A stretch of 64,000 nucleotides of DNA from an uncultured Alphaproteobacteria bacterium (GCA_902567855.1 CACFOQ010000004.1:1-64000); one strand, 5' to 3'; positions 43,168 to 54,820 are shown, counted from the first letter of the stretch. Translations and numbers: made by a program. Notes: a model not told the origin generated them from the letters alone.

Positions 43168-43409
43168 GATAAAGATTCTAAAATATTCTTTAATTCAATA
43201 ATTTCTTCTTCATTTAAAATTCCGTCTCTATTTTCATCAATTAATTGAAAAATAATTCTTATAGATTGATTGACTTCATCTAATGAAATATTTTTATCAT
43301 TATTTAAGTCAATAAAACTAAAAAATAGTTTTTCTTGATTATTCAGTTCTTCACTTTTTGAAGCCAAAGATATGGGTAAAAAAATTAATAAGAAAATTAT
43401 TCGAACCAT
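43164..43409 (-). CDS. Small exported EF-hand protein
   Basis: An 81-residue protein with a signal peptide (hydrophobic to about residue 15, 'LPISLASKSEE' at the likely cleavage region) and two EF-hand loops: 'DLNNDKNISLDE' and 'DENRDGILNEEE'. Both keep the Ca2+-binding acidic and Asn positions. It probably binds calcium in the periplasm. It overlaps its neighbours by 4 and 13 nt in a run of minus-strand genes. Confidence 0.83.
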   Translation of the reverse strand: MVRIIFLLIFLPISLASKSEELNNQEKLFFSFIDLNNDKNISLDEVNQSIRIIFQLIDENRDGILNEEEIIELKNILESLS

Positions 43410-43630
43410 CTATACATTCCTATAATTCCAGCAATTGCATAAAACAATTGTAAAAATAAAATTCCTTTATGGTTTCCTTTAAAGGCCCATAAGGCAATAA
43501 GAACTGCAGATATTAATAATAGAAAAAAACCTAAAAATTCAGCACCTATATTGAAAGATACTAAAAGTGAATAGATTATAGCAGTGATTGCACCGCCCCA
43601 CTCTAAAATTTTGGAGGTATTTATCTTCAT
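43397..43630 (-). CDS. Small membrane protein, unrecognised
   Basis: A 77-residue protein with three hydrophobic segments (about 10-26, 30-48 and 57-73), separated by the short basic loop 'KGNHKGI'. No family is recognised. It lies between csp and the EF-hand gene, and all appear to be in one run of minus-strand genes (csp gap 20 nt). Confidence 0.62.
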   Translation of the reverse strand: MKINTSKILEWGGAITAIIYSLLVSFNIGAEFLGFFLLLISAVLIALWAFKGNHKGILFLQLFYAIAGIIGMYRWFE

Positions 43631-43650
43631 AAAACCTCTATTAAAAAAAA

Positions 43651-43854
43651 TTAAACTTTTTTAATATTAATTGCGTTTTCTTTTCCTCTATTTTCGCCAA
43701 TCTCAAACGATACAGCTTCGCCTTCTTGCAAAGTATCTATACCAGCTTCTTCTAATGCAGATATATGTAAAAAAACATCTTTTCCTCCTGCATCATTTTC
43801 AATAAATCCGTATCCTTTGGTTGGATTAAACCATTTAATTTTACCTGTTGCCAT
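43651..43854 (-). CDS. Cold shock protein
   Basis: A 67-residue CspA-family single-stranded nucleic-acid-binding protein. RNP1 'KGYGFIEND' (about residues 13-21) and RNP2 'DVFLHISAL' (about 26-34) are intact, as is 'MATGKIKWFNPTKGYG' at the start. It acts as an RNA chaperone. A ribosome site AGGAG precedes the ATG. The 346-bp upstream spacer is long enough for the structured leader that csp mRNAs often carry. Confidence 0.96.
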   Translation of the reverse strand: MATGKIKWFNPTKGYGFIENDAGGKDVFLHISALEEAGIDTLQEGEAVSFEIGENRGKENAINIKKV

Positions 43855-44200
43855 GTATTACTCCTATTCTAATATGTTATGAGGTTTTGGTAAGATTTGT
43901 ATTTTCTAAATAATAAACTTAATTATAAATCTTCTCTTTAGTTAATTTAAGGATTAACTAACGATTATTTAATTAATTGCAAGTGATATATTTAGTAAAA
44001 TTATTTTTAATTTCATTGAGGAGTATTTATTGGTAAATCAATAGATATTTAGAAAAATAGTTATATAATTCAATAGTTTATAAATCTCAAATTATAACTT
44101 TAATTTATTTAAAAAAAAGAAAATAAAAAAAAATAATATTTAACTGGAATATATGATTTGAAAATATAAATAAAAGAATACTCAAATTTCTTATCTAAAC
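43855..44200. other. Gene-free spacer between csp and MATE genes
   Basis: No gene is seen. The most notable structure is a 9-bp perfect inverted repeat, TTAGTTAAT (43938-43946) and ATTAACTAA (43953-43961), 84 nt upstream of csp; it could be part of the csp mRNA leader or an operator. The rest is AT-rich and must hold the two divergent promoters. Confidence 0.45.
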
Positions 44201-45580
44201 ATGTCTAAAAATAGTCTTAATCTAACTAAAGATCCTATTAGTGTTTTATTTGTAAAAATAGCTATTCCATCAAGTGTTGGAACAGTATTTATGACACTAT
44301 ACAATCTTGTAGATACATATTTTGCTGGTAAAATATCAGCAGAAGCATTGGCAGCATTAGCTCAAACTTTTCCTGTATATTTTATTATTATTGCAATTGG
44401 AGTTGGCTTAAGTATTGGCACAACATCTTTAATAGCTAATGCATTAGGTGAAAAAGATCAAAAAAAGGGTTCTTATTATTTGGCTCAGTCTATTGGTCTT
44501 TCTATTATAACTTCAATATTAGTAAGTTTAGTTGGAATTTATTTTGGACCTTCAATTATATTATTAATGAATGATAGTGAAGTGACAATGAAATTGTCTA
44601 TGGAATATTTAAATATTATATTTCTTGGTTCAATATTTATTCTTGTTCAAATGACTATGAACTCTTCATTATCAGCTATAGGCGATACTAAAAGCAATAG
44701 AAATGTTTTGATAGTAAGTTTTTTTCTTAATATTCTTTTAAATCCATTGTTTATTTTTGGATATGGAATTATTCCAGCTATGGGAATAAAAGGAATTGCA
44801 GTATCTACTATAACGTCTCAAGCTTTAGGAACATTTTACATAATTTATAAGGTTTATAAAACTGAATTTAAAGAATATCTGTACTTACAATGTTTTAAAC
44901 CAAAATTGAAAATTTTATTAGACTTATTAAGCCAAGGTATACCGGCAGCTTTAGGTATGATGATGATAAGTGTAGGAGTTTTCATAATTCTATTTTTTAT
45001 AAGTCAATATGGAGATTTAGCTCTTGCTGGCTATGGAACAGCTATAAGGTATGAACAAATATTTTTACTACCAGTTTTAGGATTAAATACTGCAGTATTA
45101 TCTATGGTAGGACAAAATTTTGGAGCAAAAAATATAGAAAGAGTAGAAGAAATATATAATAAAGCTTTATATTTTGGATGCACATTCATGTTTGTTTGTG
45201 GATTTGTAATTTATTTTACTGCAAGTACGGCTGTGGGATTATTTACAGATGATCCTGAAGTAATAAAATATGGAACTATGTATTTACAAATTACAGCATT
45301 AATGGAACCGATTTATCCAATATTCTTTATAAGTAACGCTCTAATTCAAGGGATTAAAAGAGCAAATATAGTTATGTTGCTGACATTTGGGAGAATGGTA
45401 TTTATGCCAGCTATAGTATTAACTTATTTAATATTTTACTTAGAATCAAGCTTTGCATTTGTATTTTGGGGTTTATTAATTATAAATTGGATTTTTGGTA
45501 TATTTGTATTTATGCTTACAAAAAGATTAATATCAAAAGAAAAGAAAAGAATGATTAATAAATTAATTAAAGAATATTAA
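44201..45580 (+). CDS. MATE family efflux transporter
   Basis: A 459-residue, twelve-helix antiporter of the MATE family. The start 'LTKDPISVLFVKIAIPSSVG' and 'TLYNLVDTYFAGKISAEALA' (about 27-46) are typical, and the second half repeats the pattern with 'YGTAIRYEQIFLLPVLGLNT' and 'LSMVGQNFGAKNIERVEEIY'. Substrates are probably cationic toxic compounds exchanged for sodium or protons. It converges with pcm and overlaps it by 4 nt. Confidence 0.92.
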   Translation: MSKNSLNLTKDPISVLFVKIAIPSSVGTVFMTLYNLVDTYFAGKISAEALAALAQTFPVYFIIIAIGVGLSIGTTSLIANALGEKDQKKGSYYLAQSIGLSIITSILVSLVGIYFGPSIILLMNDSEVTMKLSMEYLNIIFLGSIFILVQMTMNSSLSAIGDTKSNRNVLIVSFFLNILLNPLFIFGYGIIPAMGIKGIAVSTITSQALGTFYIIYKVYKTEFKEYLYLQCFKPKLKILLDLLSQGIPAALGMMMISVGVFIILFFISQYGDLALAGYGTAIRYEQIFLLPVLGLNTAVLSMVGQNFGAKNIERVEEIYNKALYFGCTFMFVCGFVIYFTASTAVGLFTDDPEVIKYGTMYLQITALMEPIYPIFFISNALIQGIKRANIVMLLTFGRMVFMPAIVLTYLIFYLESSFAFVFWGLLIINWIFGIFVFMLTKRLISKEKKRMINKLIKEY

Positions 45581-46205
45581 TCCTTTTTACCTGTTAAATT
45601 AGGAACAAAAATAACTTCTGATAGGCTTTCAATTTCTATTGATCCATTTATTTTTGTGTATTTATTTAATATTTGTTTAGAATCTTTTTTGACAGGAGAA
45701 ATTAATATACCTCCTTCTTTCAAATGATCAAAAAATGAATTAGGAATTTCTTCAGTAACTGCAGTAAAGATTATTTTATCAAAAGGTATTTGTTCTTTCC
45801 AACCTAAATTTCCATCATCATGTTTAGTGACAATATTTGTTAATTTTAATTTTTTAAATATTAATTCAGCTTTAACCAAAAGTGATTTAATTCTCTCAAC
45901 AGTATATACTCTTCTACACAATAAAGATAAAATTGAGCATTGATAACCACTACCAGTTCCAATTTCTAATATTTTATCAGTATTTTTAATATGCAATTCT
46001 TGAGTCATTAATGCAACAATATAGGGTTGGCTAATAGTTTGATCATCTCCTATTGGTAGAGCTATATTTTCATAAGATTGATTACGAAAATTTTCAGGTA
46101 CAAATATTTCTCTTGGTATTTTTTCAATAGCTGACAAGACTTTAGAATCAGATATACCTGCTTCTCGTAACTCTAAAGTTAAGCGAATTTTTCTAACATC
46201 TAACA

Positions 46206-46206
<1 letters not shown>
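45577..46206 (-). CDS. pcm: Protein-L-isoaspartate O-methyltransferase
   Basis: A 209-residue SAM-dependent repair enzyme acting on isoaspartyl residues. 'VPENFRNQSYENIALPIGDD' and 'QTISQPYIVALMTQEL' (about 49-69) form the substrate site; motif I is 'ILEIGTGSGYQCSILS' (about 78-93); 'YTVERIKSLL' follows. All are canonical. Its start shares a base with the stop of serS. In many alphaproteobacteria surE lies between serS and pcm; here it is missing. Confidence 0.93.
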
Positions 46207-48246
<2,040 letters not shown>

Positions 48247-48250
48247 AAGA

Positions 48251-48583
48251 TTAATCTTTTTTAATTTTGTTATTTATATTAGAAATTTCTTTATCAGTGA
48301 AAATTTCTGTTTCTTTAATAGAAGAAAGCTCTTCTTTAATATTTTTCGTTGGATCCAAATTATTTTTGATATCTTTAAAATCTGAAAATGATTTTTTAAT
48401 ATCCTTTAAATCTCCCTCTTCACTTAACTCATTTAATGAATTTTTAAATTGTCTTGAAGCTTTTTTTAAAGATTTTGAAAATGCTCCCAGTTGTCTTAAT
48501 AAATTAGGTAACTCTTTCGGTCCAACTACAATAACTACAACGACTACAACAAGAGCTATTTCTGACCAACCAAATGAAAGCAT
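48251..48583 (-). CDS. tatB: Sec-independent translocase subunit TatB
   Basis: A 110-residue single-helix protein. The start 'MLSFGWSEIALVVVVVVIVV' then 'GPKELPNLLRQLGAFSKSLK' gives the membrane helix, hinge and amphipathic helix of TatB; the acidic tail is variable. With TatC it forms the receptor for twin-arginine signal peptides. The gene lies between tatA and tatC. Confidence 0.94.
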   Translation of the reverse strand: MLSFGWSEIALVVVVVVIVVGPKELPNLLRQLGAFSKSLKKASRQFKNSLNELSEEGDLKDIKKSFSDFKDIKNNLDPTKNIKEELSSIKETEIFTDKEISNINNKIKKD

Positions 48584-48589
48584 TTAATT

Positions 48590-48769
48590 TTATTTATTTT
48601 CGTCAGACTTATTTTCAATATCATCTTTTTTTTCTTCATCTTTCATTCCACTTTTAAAAGATTTAATACCTTTTGCAATATCACCCATTAACTGGGGAAT
48701 TTTATTCCTACCAAAAAGAAGAAGAACAATAACAAGAACAATGATTAACTGTAAAGGACTTGGTGTCAT
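48590..48769 (-). CDS. tatA: Sec-independent translocase subunit TatA
   Basis: A 59-residue protein filling the spacer upstream of tatB. It reads [20 protein letters not shown] followed by '[20 protein letters not shown]', the TatA pattern of short membrane helix, FG hinge and amphipathic helix, then a charged tail. It polymerises to form the Tat export channel. The ATG is at 48769 with a ribosome site (GGGGG-type purine run) just upstream; the stop lies 6 nt before tatB. It completes a tatABC operon. Confidence 0.95.
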   Translation of the reverse strand: MTPSPLQLIIVLVIVLLLFGRNKIPQLMGDIAKGIKSFKSGMKDEEKKDDIENKSDENK

Positions 48770-48850
48770 ATTTACCCCCTATATAAACGAGCTAATAACT
48801 TATATTAGATTAAAAATAAATGGATAAAAAATAAAAAAAAGGCTTATTTA

Positions 48851-49483
48851 CTAAGTATTAGGAATAAAATCTTCTAATTTCTCTTCCTCTTCATCTGATT
48901 CTATTTTGCTATCTAAAATATCATTTTTTGCTAAATCAGTAATAGTAGCAATAGCTGCTCTTTTATCAAGAAATCCACTAGCTTTAAGTTCATCTTGATT
49001 TGGTAAATTATTAATGTTTTCTAAACCAAAATGTTCAAGAAATAAATCCGTTGTAGACCACAAAGTTGGCTTACCAGGAATATTTTTTCTTACACCAGGC
49101 TTAATCCAACCAATTTCCATTAAATGATCAATTGAACCTCTTCCCATCTGTACACCTCTAATATTTTCTATCTCAGATCTTGTAACAGGCTGATGATACG
49201 CTACTATAGCAAGTGTTTCTAGAGCAGCTCTAGATAATTTTCTTTTTTGTTGCTTAAAAATAACTAAATCTTCTGATAATTCATCTGAAGTTCTAAAAGA
49301 CCATTTTTTTCCAGTTTTTAATAGATTAATTCCTCTATTTTCATAATGTTTTTTAATTTCTTCAATATAATTATTAAATTCTGATTTTTTAACAATTTTA
49401 TCTTTTAAGTCATCTTCTGATACAGGTTCACCAGAAGCAAAAAGAATTGCTTCAATAATTTTAATATCTCTTAAAGTAGACAT
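48851..49483 (-). CDS. scpB: Chromosome segregation and condensation protein ScpB
   Basis: A 210-residue winged-helix protein that, with ScpA, forms the kleisin complex of SMC. 'DIKIIEAILFASGEPVSEDD' begins it, 'KLSRAALETLAIVAYHQPVT' and 'RSEIENIRGVQMGRGSIDHL' (about 82-121) are the conserved central block, and 'GKPTLWSTTDLFLEHFGLEN' follows. The acidic tail is variable. It overlaps scpA by one base and precedes tatA. Confidence 0.95.
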   Translation of the reverse strand: MSTLRDIKIIEAILFASGEPVSEDDLKDKIVKKSEFNNYIEEIKKHYENRGINLLKTGKKWSFRTSDELSEDLVIFKQQKRKLSRAALETLAIVAYHQPVTRSEIENIRGVQMGRGSIDHLMEIGWIKPGVRKNIPGKPTLWSTTDLFLEHFGLENINNLPNQDELKASGFLDKRAAIATITDLAKNDILDSKIESDEEEEKLEDFIPNT

Positions 49484-50244
49484 TAATTTTTAGACCTTAT
49501 GTAAATATTACCAAAAACTTCTTTTTGATTGACTTCAATTAAACCATTTTTTGCTAGTTCCAACGAAGCAACAAAATTTGATGATAAAGATGATTTATTG
49601 ATAATCTTATTTGTTCCAAAATTAGGCAATAATGACATAATATTTGTCCACTCCTTTATAGATCCAAAAATATTTTTTAATCTTTGAATAGCTTGATCAA
49701 CAGAATATAATTCTGAAGAAGCTATTGTAAGTGATTGAATTGAATCTTTTTTACTTAATAGTGAGGAATATGTCTTTAATATATCATATAAGTTTGCTTT
49801 ATAAGTAATATCATATTTAATCTTTACTCCTTCTTCAATTCCACCATAAAATGTATCTCTGTTAATTAAAGGTTTCTCATAAAGATTTTTAGATGTTTTT
49901 TGAATTGCTTCTAATCTTAGAAGTTGAAATCTCAAAGCTTCTTCTAGTTCTTCTGGCGTATACTCATCTTCAATTTCATCTTTAGGTAATAAAAGTCTAG
50001 ATTTTAGATAAGTCAACCATGCAGACATTACTAAGTAATCCGCAGCAATTTCTAAGTGAATTTTATTATAGTTATTAATATATTCTATATATTGTTCAGC
50101 TAATGCAAGAATAGAAATTTCAGATAAATCAACTTTTTGCTTTTTTGCCAAATCAAGCAATAAGTCTATTGGCCCTTCATATCCAGTTAATAAAATATTG
50201 AATTGATCTTTTTCATGGTTAATTTCACTAGAATTTTCTATCAT
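49483..50244 (-). CDS. scpA: Segregation and condensation protein ScpA
   Basis: A 253-residue kleisin. 'DQFNILLTGYEGPIDLLLDL' and 'AKKQKVDLSEISILALAEQY' (about 12-51) form the N-terminal SMC-contacting domain, with 'AADYLVMSAWLTYLKSRLLL' after it. It bridges SMC heads to organise the chromosome. In many alphaproteobacteria nagZ lies just upstream; here the SPOR-like gene follows directly. Confidence 0.94.
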   Translation of the reverse strand: MIENSSEINHEKDQFNILLTGYEGPIDLLLDLAKKQKVDLSEISILALAEQYIEYINNYNKIHLEIAADYLVMSAWLTYLKSRLLLPKDEIEDEYTPEELEEALRFQLLRLEAIQKTSKNLYEKPLINRDTFYGGIEEGVKIKYDITYKANLYDILKTYSSLLSKKDSIQSLTIASSELYSVDQAIQRLKNIFGSIKEWTNIMSLLPNFGTNKIINKSSLSSNFVASLELAKNGLIEVNQKEVFGNIYIRSKN

Positions 50245-50282
50245 TTTATAACTATGGGATTTTTAATACGATTCTGGTATCA

Positions 50283-50786
50283 TTATTGTAAATTTTTAAC
50301 ATTTACTATTAAACATTTATCTACGAAATATGTATATTTTTCACAAAAGTCTTGGGCAATATTTCTTGATTCAAAATTTTTATAAAGAAGAAAATATTCA
50401 GTAGAGGAATTACTTATAAATGCAGAAATATATAAATCATTAGAATCAAAAATTGAGTCTTTTAAATTAATTAATTCGTTCATTTTTTCTTTAATATAAG
50501 AATAATCAGAGTTTGTTATTAATTGAATAGAATATTGAATATTTAATTCATTAGAAATTTCAATATTGGATGAATTTTCATAAGATAGATGTAGACTTTT
50601 TTTATCTTGATTAATAATTGTAATACCTTCTTTATTTTCAGGTATGATAAAAAAAGGTTTATCATTTTCAGATAAAATGAAATAATTATTATTATTAAAA
50701 GAATAAAAAATAAAAATAATTACAAAAATAATTACAAAAATAAAAAATAAAAATTTATTTTTAAGAATATGATCTTTAATAATCAT
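50283..50786 (-). CDS. Membrane-anchored SPOR-like protein
   Basis: A 167-residue bitopic protein: a basic start, one membrane helix 'FLFFIFVIIFVIIFIFYSF' (about 13-31), then a periplasmic region ending in a SPOR-like fold, 'IQYSIQLITNSDYSYIKEKM', 'DLYISAFISNSSTEYFLLYK' and 'YTYFVDKCLIVNVKNLQ'. The position, between argS and scpA, is the usual place of a SPOR-domain gene in alphaproteobacteria, which supports the call. SPOR domains bind denuded peptidoglycan at division sites. Sequence similarity alone is weak. It overlaps argS by one base. Confidence 0.7.
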   Translation of the reverse strand: MIIKDHILKNKFLFFIFVIIFVIIFIFYSFNNNNYFILSENDKPFFIIPENKEGITIINQDKKSLHLSYENSSNIEISNELNIQYSIQLITNSDYSYIKEKMNELINLKDSIFDSNDLYISAFISNSSTEYFLLYKNFESRNIAQDFCEKYTYFVDKCLIVNVKNLQ

Positions 50787-52522
50787 TACATATTTTCAGG
50801 AAAGCTAATATCAATGATTGTAAAAACTTCCTTTAAGATATTTCTGAAAGATTGAATCCATATAATTCTTGATATAGTACTTGTTATATTGTTTTCATCT
50901 AACATTCTTAACGATGAGTCATCTTTACCTTTATTCCAAAAAGCATGAAAACTTGAACATAAGTCTTCTAAATAATTGGTTAATTTATGTGGTTGCATTG
51001 TTGATGCAGCGTCTTGCAGAATATATGGCCAAGATATTAATTTCAAAATTATCTCCCATTCGAATTTAGAAATAGACAAATTATCAAAATCTGTAAAAGA
51101 AATTTTAGATATGTCTATATTGGGTAATTTTTTGGCATTATTAATTACTGAAGAAGCTCTAGCATACGCATACTGACAATAAAAAACTGGATTATCCTTA
51201 TTTTTTTCAACTACTTTATCCATATAAAAATCCATAGGAGTTTCATTTTTAGTCGAGATCATGAAATATCTTAAAGGGTCTTTTCCTACTTGTTTATAAA
51301 TTTCTTGTAAGGTAACAAAATTGCCCTCTCTTTTTGAAATTTTTAATAATTGATTATCTTTAAACAGTCTTACGATTTGACATACAATAACTTTTAAATA
51401 TTCTTTTTTATTAGAAAAAACATCAACTATAGAAACCATTCGCTTAATATAACCAATATGGTCTGCCCCCCAAATATTTATTAACTTATCGTATCCTCTT
51501 TTATATTTATCAAAATGATAAGCTGCATCATTTGCAAAATATGTCCATTCACCATTTGATTTTTGGAATGCTCTATCATTATCATCTGAAAATGTTGTAG
51601 AGCGAAATAATAATTGTTTTCTTGGTTCCCAATCTTCAGTATCAACCGTTAAAGGTTTTTCCAAAATTCCTTCATAAATTAAGTTTTTATCTTTTAAAAT
51701 TGAGAAAACTTTATCTATTAGATTATTTTTGACAATTTCTGATTCAAGAGTAAATTGATCAAATTTAATATTTAAAAGTAAAAGATCATCTTTAATCTTT
51801 TTGATTAAATATTTAACTGCATATTGTTCAAAATAGGATTGCACTTCATTAGAATCTTTTACTGATAACCATTTTTCATTATCAGAATTTTTAATTTCTT
51901 CGGCTATTTCTATCAAATAATTACCAGGATATTCGCCATCCAAAAATTGAATATTTTTTCCACACAGTTCTTGATATCTTTTAAATAAAGAATTTCCTAA
52001 AATTGTAATTTGTGATCCAGCATCATTAACATAGTATTCCCTAGTTACTTCATGACCAATTCGTTCTAATATTGACGATAATACATCACCTAAAACAGCA
52101 CCTCTAAGATGTGCAATATGAATTGGACCTGTAGGATTTGCAGATACAAATTCTAAATTAATTTTTTGTTTATTAGTTTTAGTATAAATATTTTCTAATA
52201 TATAAATTTTATTCAAATAATTTGAAATATAATCTTTGGTTAAAACAATATTTACAAAACCAGCCTTGTGAATATCAATAGTTTCAATATATTCTAAATT
52301 TGATAAATAATTTTCAACATATTCATTAATATTAAAACTTTTATTTAAGATTTGTCCTTTTAATATAAACAATAAATTAGAAGATAAATCTCCTTGTTTA
52401 GATTTTGAATTATAATCAATTGTTAATTTATTTGATATATTATTTTTAATAACGTCTTCATTAAAAAGTTTTTCAATAAGACTTGTTAAATCTTTTTTAA
52501 TTAAAGATAATAAATCATTCAT
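50786..52522 (-). CDS. argS: Arginyl-tRNA synthetase
   Basis: A 578-residue class I synthetase. The signature 'FVSANPTGPIHIAHLRGAVL' (about 127-146) carries the HIGH-type motif as HIAH; the second motif is 'LLKISKREGNFVTLQEIYKQ' (about 394). The N-terminal tRNA-binding domain and the C-terminal anticodon domain, with 'YAYARASSVINNAKK', are both present. It overlaps dgt by 8 nt. Confidence 0.96.
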   Translation of the reverse strand: MNDLLSLIKKDLTSLIEKLFNEDVIKNNISNKLTIDYNSKSKQGDLSSNLLFILKGQILNKSFNINEYVENYLSNLEYIETIDIHKAGFVNIVLTKDYISNYLNKIYILENIYTKTNKQKINLEFVSANPTGPIHIAHLRGAVLGDVLSSILERIGHEVTREYYVNDAGSQITILGNSLFKRYQELCGKNIQFLDGEYPGNYLIEIAEEIKNSDNEKWLSVKDSNEVQSYFEQYAVKYLIKKIKDDLLLLNIKFDQFTLESEIVKNNLIDKVFSILKDKNLIYEGILEKPLTVDTEDWEPRKQLLFRSTTFSDDNDRAFQKSNGEWTYFANDAAYHFDKYKRGYDKLINIWGADHIGYIKRMVSIVDVFSNKKEYLKVIVCQIVRLFKDNQLLKISKREGNFVTLQEIYKQVGKDPLRYFMISTKNETPMDFYMDKVVEKNKDNPVFYCQYAYARASSVINNAKKLPNIDISKISFTDFDNLSISKFEWEIILKLISWPYILQDAASTMQPHKLTNYLEDLCSSFHAFWNKGKDDSSLRMLDENNITSTISRIIWIQSFRNILKEVFTIIDISFPENM

Positions 52523-53645
52523 AAATTTTTTTATAAAGTTTTGAAGCGTATCTATCTGTCATACCTGATATATAATCACAAATAATTCTATTCTTATCTT
52601 CAAATTTTATTTTTAAAAGCCAATCTTCAGGCAATTGATTAAAATTTTTTTCAAAAAATTTAAATAGTTTAAAAATTATTTTTTCTGAATCCTGTCTTTT
52701 TTTTAATAGTCTTTTATGATTGTAAACATTATCAAATAAGAAGGATCGTATATCTGAACATTCATTTTTCATTTTATGCGACATGTTAATTAAAAAACCT
52801 TCATGATTTTTTACATCATTTATCGTATTTATTTGATTCTTATCAATATTTATTAATGAATTAGATATAATATCATTAATCATTTCAGAAATACTTAATC
52901 TTAACATTTGATAAGTTAGTAAATTTTCATCAATATTTGGAAATTTTTTATTAACTTTTTTAATAAGGTTATTAAAATAATCAATTTCCTTTAATGACTT
53001 TATATCAATTAATTTAGCTCTAATTGCATCTTCTACATCATGATTATTATATGCTATATCATCTGCTATAGCTGCTATCTGAGATTCCAAATGAGGATTA
53101 AGATTTAACTCTAAGTCAAATGAGTTATTATAATTTTTTATGTGAAAAGGGGTATCCTTTATTATAGTTCCGTTATGCTTGACTATACCCTCTAAACTTT
53201 CCCAAGTTAAATTTAATCCATCAAAATTAGGATGGCGTTTTTCAATTTTTGTTATTACTCTTAAAGTTTGATCATTATGATTAAATCCTCCAAAGTCATT
53301 CATACATTCGTTTAATGATTTTTCTCCATTATGACCAAATGGAGGATGACCTAAATCATGAGCTAATGCTACTACTTCACCTAAATCTTCATTTAAATGC
53401 ATTGCCCTACATAAAGATCTTGAAATTTGAGCAACCTCCAAAGAATGCGTCAATCTAGTTCTATAATAATCACTATCACTTTCTATAAATACTTGAGTTT
53501 TGTGTTTTAATTTTCTGAATGAACTTGAATGAATAATTCTATCTCTATCTCTCTCAAAAGGTGTTCTTTTAGTAGTAATTTCATGATTTTCTTCAAATAA
53601 CCGTCCCTTAGATAAATTAGGAGATACAGCTAAAGGATTATTCAT
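52515..53645 (-). CDS. dgt: Deoxyguanosinetriphosphate triphosphohydrolase-like protein
   Basis: A 376-residue HD-domain enzyme. The metal motif 'ALAHDLGHPPFGHNGEKSL' (about 113-131) is preceded by 'FRKLKHKTQVFIESDSDYYR' and 'TRLTHSLEVAQISRSL' (about 43-78), and 'AAIADDIAYNNHDVEDAIRA' (about 191-210) supplies the last ligand. It hydrolyses dNTPs to nucleoside and triphosphate and may control dNTP levels. It is of the shorter alphaproteobacterial type and overlaps argS. Confidence 0.92.
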   Translation of the reverse strand: MNNPLAVSPNLSKGRLFEENHEITTKRTPFERDRDRIIHSSSFRKLKHKTQVFIESDSDYYRTRLTHSLEVAQISRSLCRAMHLNEDLGEVVALAHDLGHPPFGHNGEKSLNECMNDFGGFNHNDQTLRVITKIEKRHPNFDGLNLTWESLEGIVKHNGTIIKDTPFHIKNYNNSFDLELNLNPHLESQIAAIADDIAYNNHDVEDAIRAKLIDIKSLKEIDYFNNLIKKVNKKFPNIDENLLTYQMLRLSISEMINDIISNSLINIDKNQINTINDVKNHEGFLINMSHKMKNECSDIRSFLFDNVYNHKRLLKKRQDSEKIIFKLFKFFEKNFNQLPEDWLLKIKFEDKNRIICDYISGMTDRYASKLYKKIYE

Positions 53646-53707
53646 AATATATTTTAATAGGTTTAAAAATGGATTATATTACTTATAATATAATATTTAC
53701 AGAAATT

Positions 53708-54034
53708 ATGACAAATAATATTGAAATTACTGAAAATGCTCAAATTCATATAGCTGATTTATTAAAAAATGATGACTCAAAATTTTTTAGAATAACTGTT
53801 CAGGGTGGCGGGTGTGCAGGATTTCAATACAAATTTGAATTTGATAATTCAAAAAAAGAACATGACATAATTATAGAAACTTCAAAAGTTAATGTTTTAA
53901 TTGACGATATTTCTCTTAATTTAATTAAAGGATCAAAAATTGATTATGTTAATGAATTAATTGGCTCTTCATTTAAAATTTCAAATCCTCAAGCATCATC
54001 TTCTTGTGGTTGTGGAACTTCATTTTCTGTTTAA
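53708..54034 (+). CDS. erpA: Iron-sulfur insertion protein ErpA/IscA type
   Basis: A 108-residue A-type carrier. Cysteines occur in 'VQGGGCAGFQYKFEFDN' and 'PQASSSCGCGTSFSV', the three ligands of the family. I choose the ATG at 53708 (MTNNIEITENAQ), because the 13 residues before it from 53669 have no counterpart in the family. Position beside dgt/argS matches the ErpA locus of other alphaproteobacteria. It passes Fe-S clusters to target proteins. xthA follows after 3 nt. Confidence 0.93.
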   Translation: MTNNIEITENAQIHIADLLKNDDSKFFRITVQGGGCAGFQYKFEFDNSKKEHDIIIETSKVNVLIDDISLNLIKGSKIDYVNELIGSSFKISNPQASSSCGCGTSFSV

Positions 54035-54037
54035 ATA

Positions 54038-54820
54038 ATGAAATTTACTACATGGAATGTTAATTCAATAAATGCAAGAATTGATCATTTAATCAAATTT
54101 ATAAAAATAGATCAATCAGATGTATACTTATTACAAGAACTAAAATGCATAGAAGAAAAATTTCCAAAACAAGAAATTGAAAAATTAGGTTACAAATCAT
54201 ATGTTAACGGACAAAAGGCATGGAATGGAGTAGCATTTTTAAGCAAAAAGCCACTTAATATATTAAATAATAATATACCTACTTTTAAAGAAGATGATAA
54301 TTCTAGATTTTTAGAAGCAGAAATAATTTTAGAAAAATTAAATAAAAAGATAAGATTGATTAATATATATTTACCTAATGGTAATCCAATTGAAACAAGT
54401 AAGTTTGATTATAAAATAGAATGGATGAAAAAGTTTAATAAATATATTTTAGATCTTTATAATAAGAATATTCCGTTAATTATAGGAGGAGATTTTAATG
54501 TCATTCCAAATGATGAAGATGTATATTCTCCTGAGAATTTTAAAAATGATGCATGCGCCCATCCAAAAACTAGAGAACAATTTAGGGTTTTACTTAACAC
54601 TGGATTTACTGATACTGTGAAATATTTTATAAAAGGAAATACCAACTGGACATTCTGGGGTTATAGAGGTGGAGGATGGCAAAAAGGAAATGGACTAAGA
54701 ATTGATCATTTTCTTACTACACCTGAATTAACAGACATTATAAAAGATGTTAAAATTAATAGAGATCCTCGTAGTTGGGAAAAAGCTTCTGATCATACTC
54801 CTGTTATATTAGAAATATAA
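54038..54820 (+). CDS. xthA: Exodeoxyribonuclease III
   Basis: A 260-residue base-excision repair enzyme, an AP endonuclease and 3'-exonuclease. 'KFTTWNVNSINARIDHLIKF' opens it, with Asn7, and 'DVYLLQELKC' supplies the metal Glu, then 'IINIYLPNGNP'-type 'RLINIYLPNGNPIETSKFDY', 'PLIIGGDFNVIPNDEDVY' (Asp, Asn) and 'GLRIDHFLTTPEL' with the C-terminal 'KASDHTPVI' (His). All catalytic residues are seen. It lies 3 nt after erpA, the order usual in alphaproteobacteria. Confidence 0.95.
   Translation: MKFTTWNVNSINARIDHLIKFIKIDQSDVYLLQELKCIEEKFPKQEIEKLGYKSYVNGQKAWNGVAFLSKKPLNILNNNIPTFKEDDNSRFLEAEIILEKLNKKIRLINIYLPNGNPIETSKFDYKIEWMKKFNKYILDLYNKNIPLIIGGDFNVIPNDEDVYSPENFKNDACAHPKTREQFRVLLNTGFTDTVKYFIKGNTNWTFWGYRGGGWQKGNGLRIDHFLTTPELTDIIKDVKINRDPRSWEKASDHTPVILEI

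Noticed and set aside
53669..53707. Upstream ATG of erpA at 53669
   Set aside because: The first 13 residues have no counterpart in the family; the ATG at 53708 fits better.
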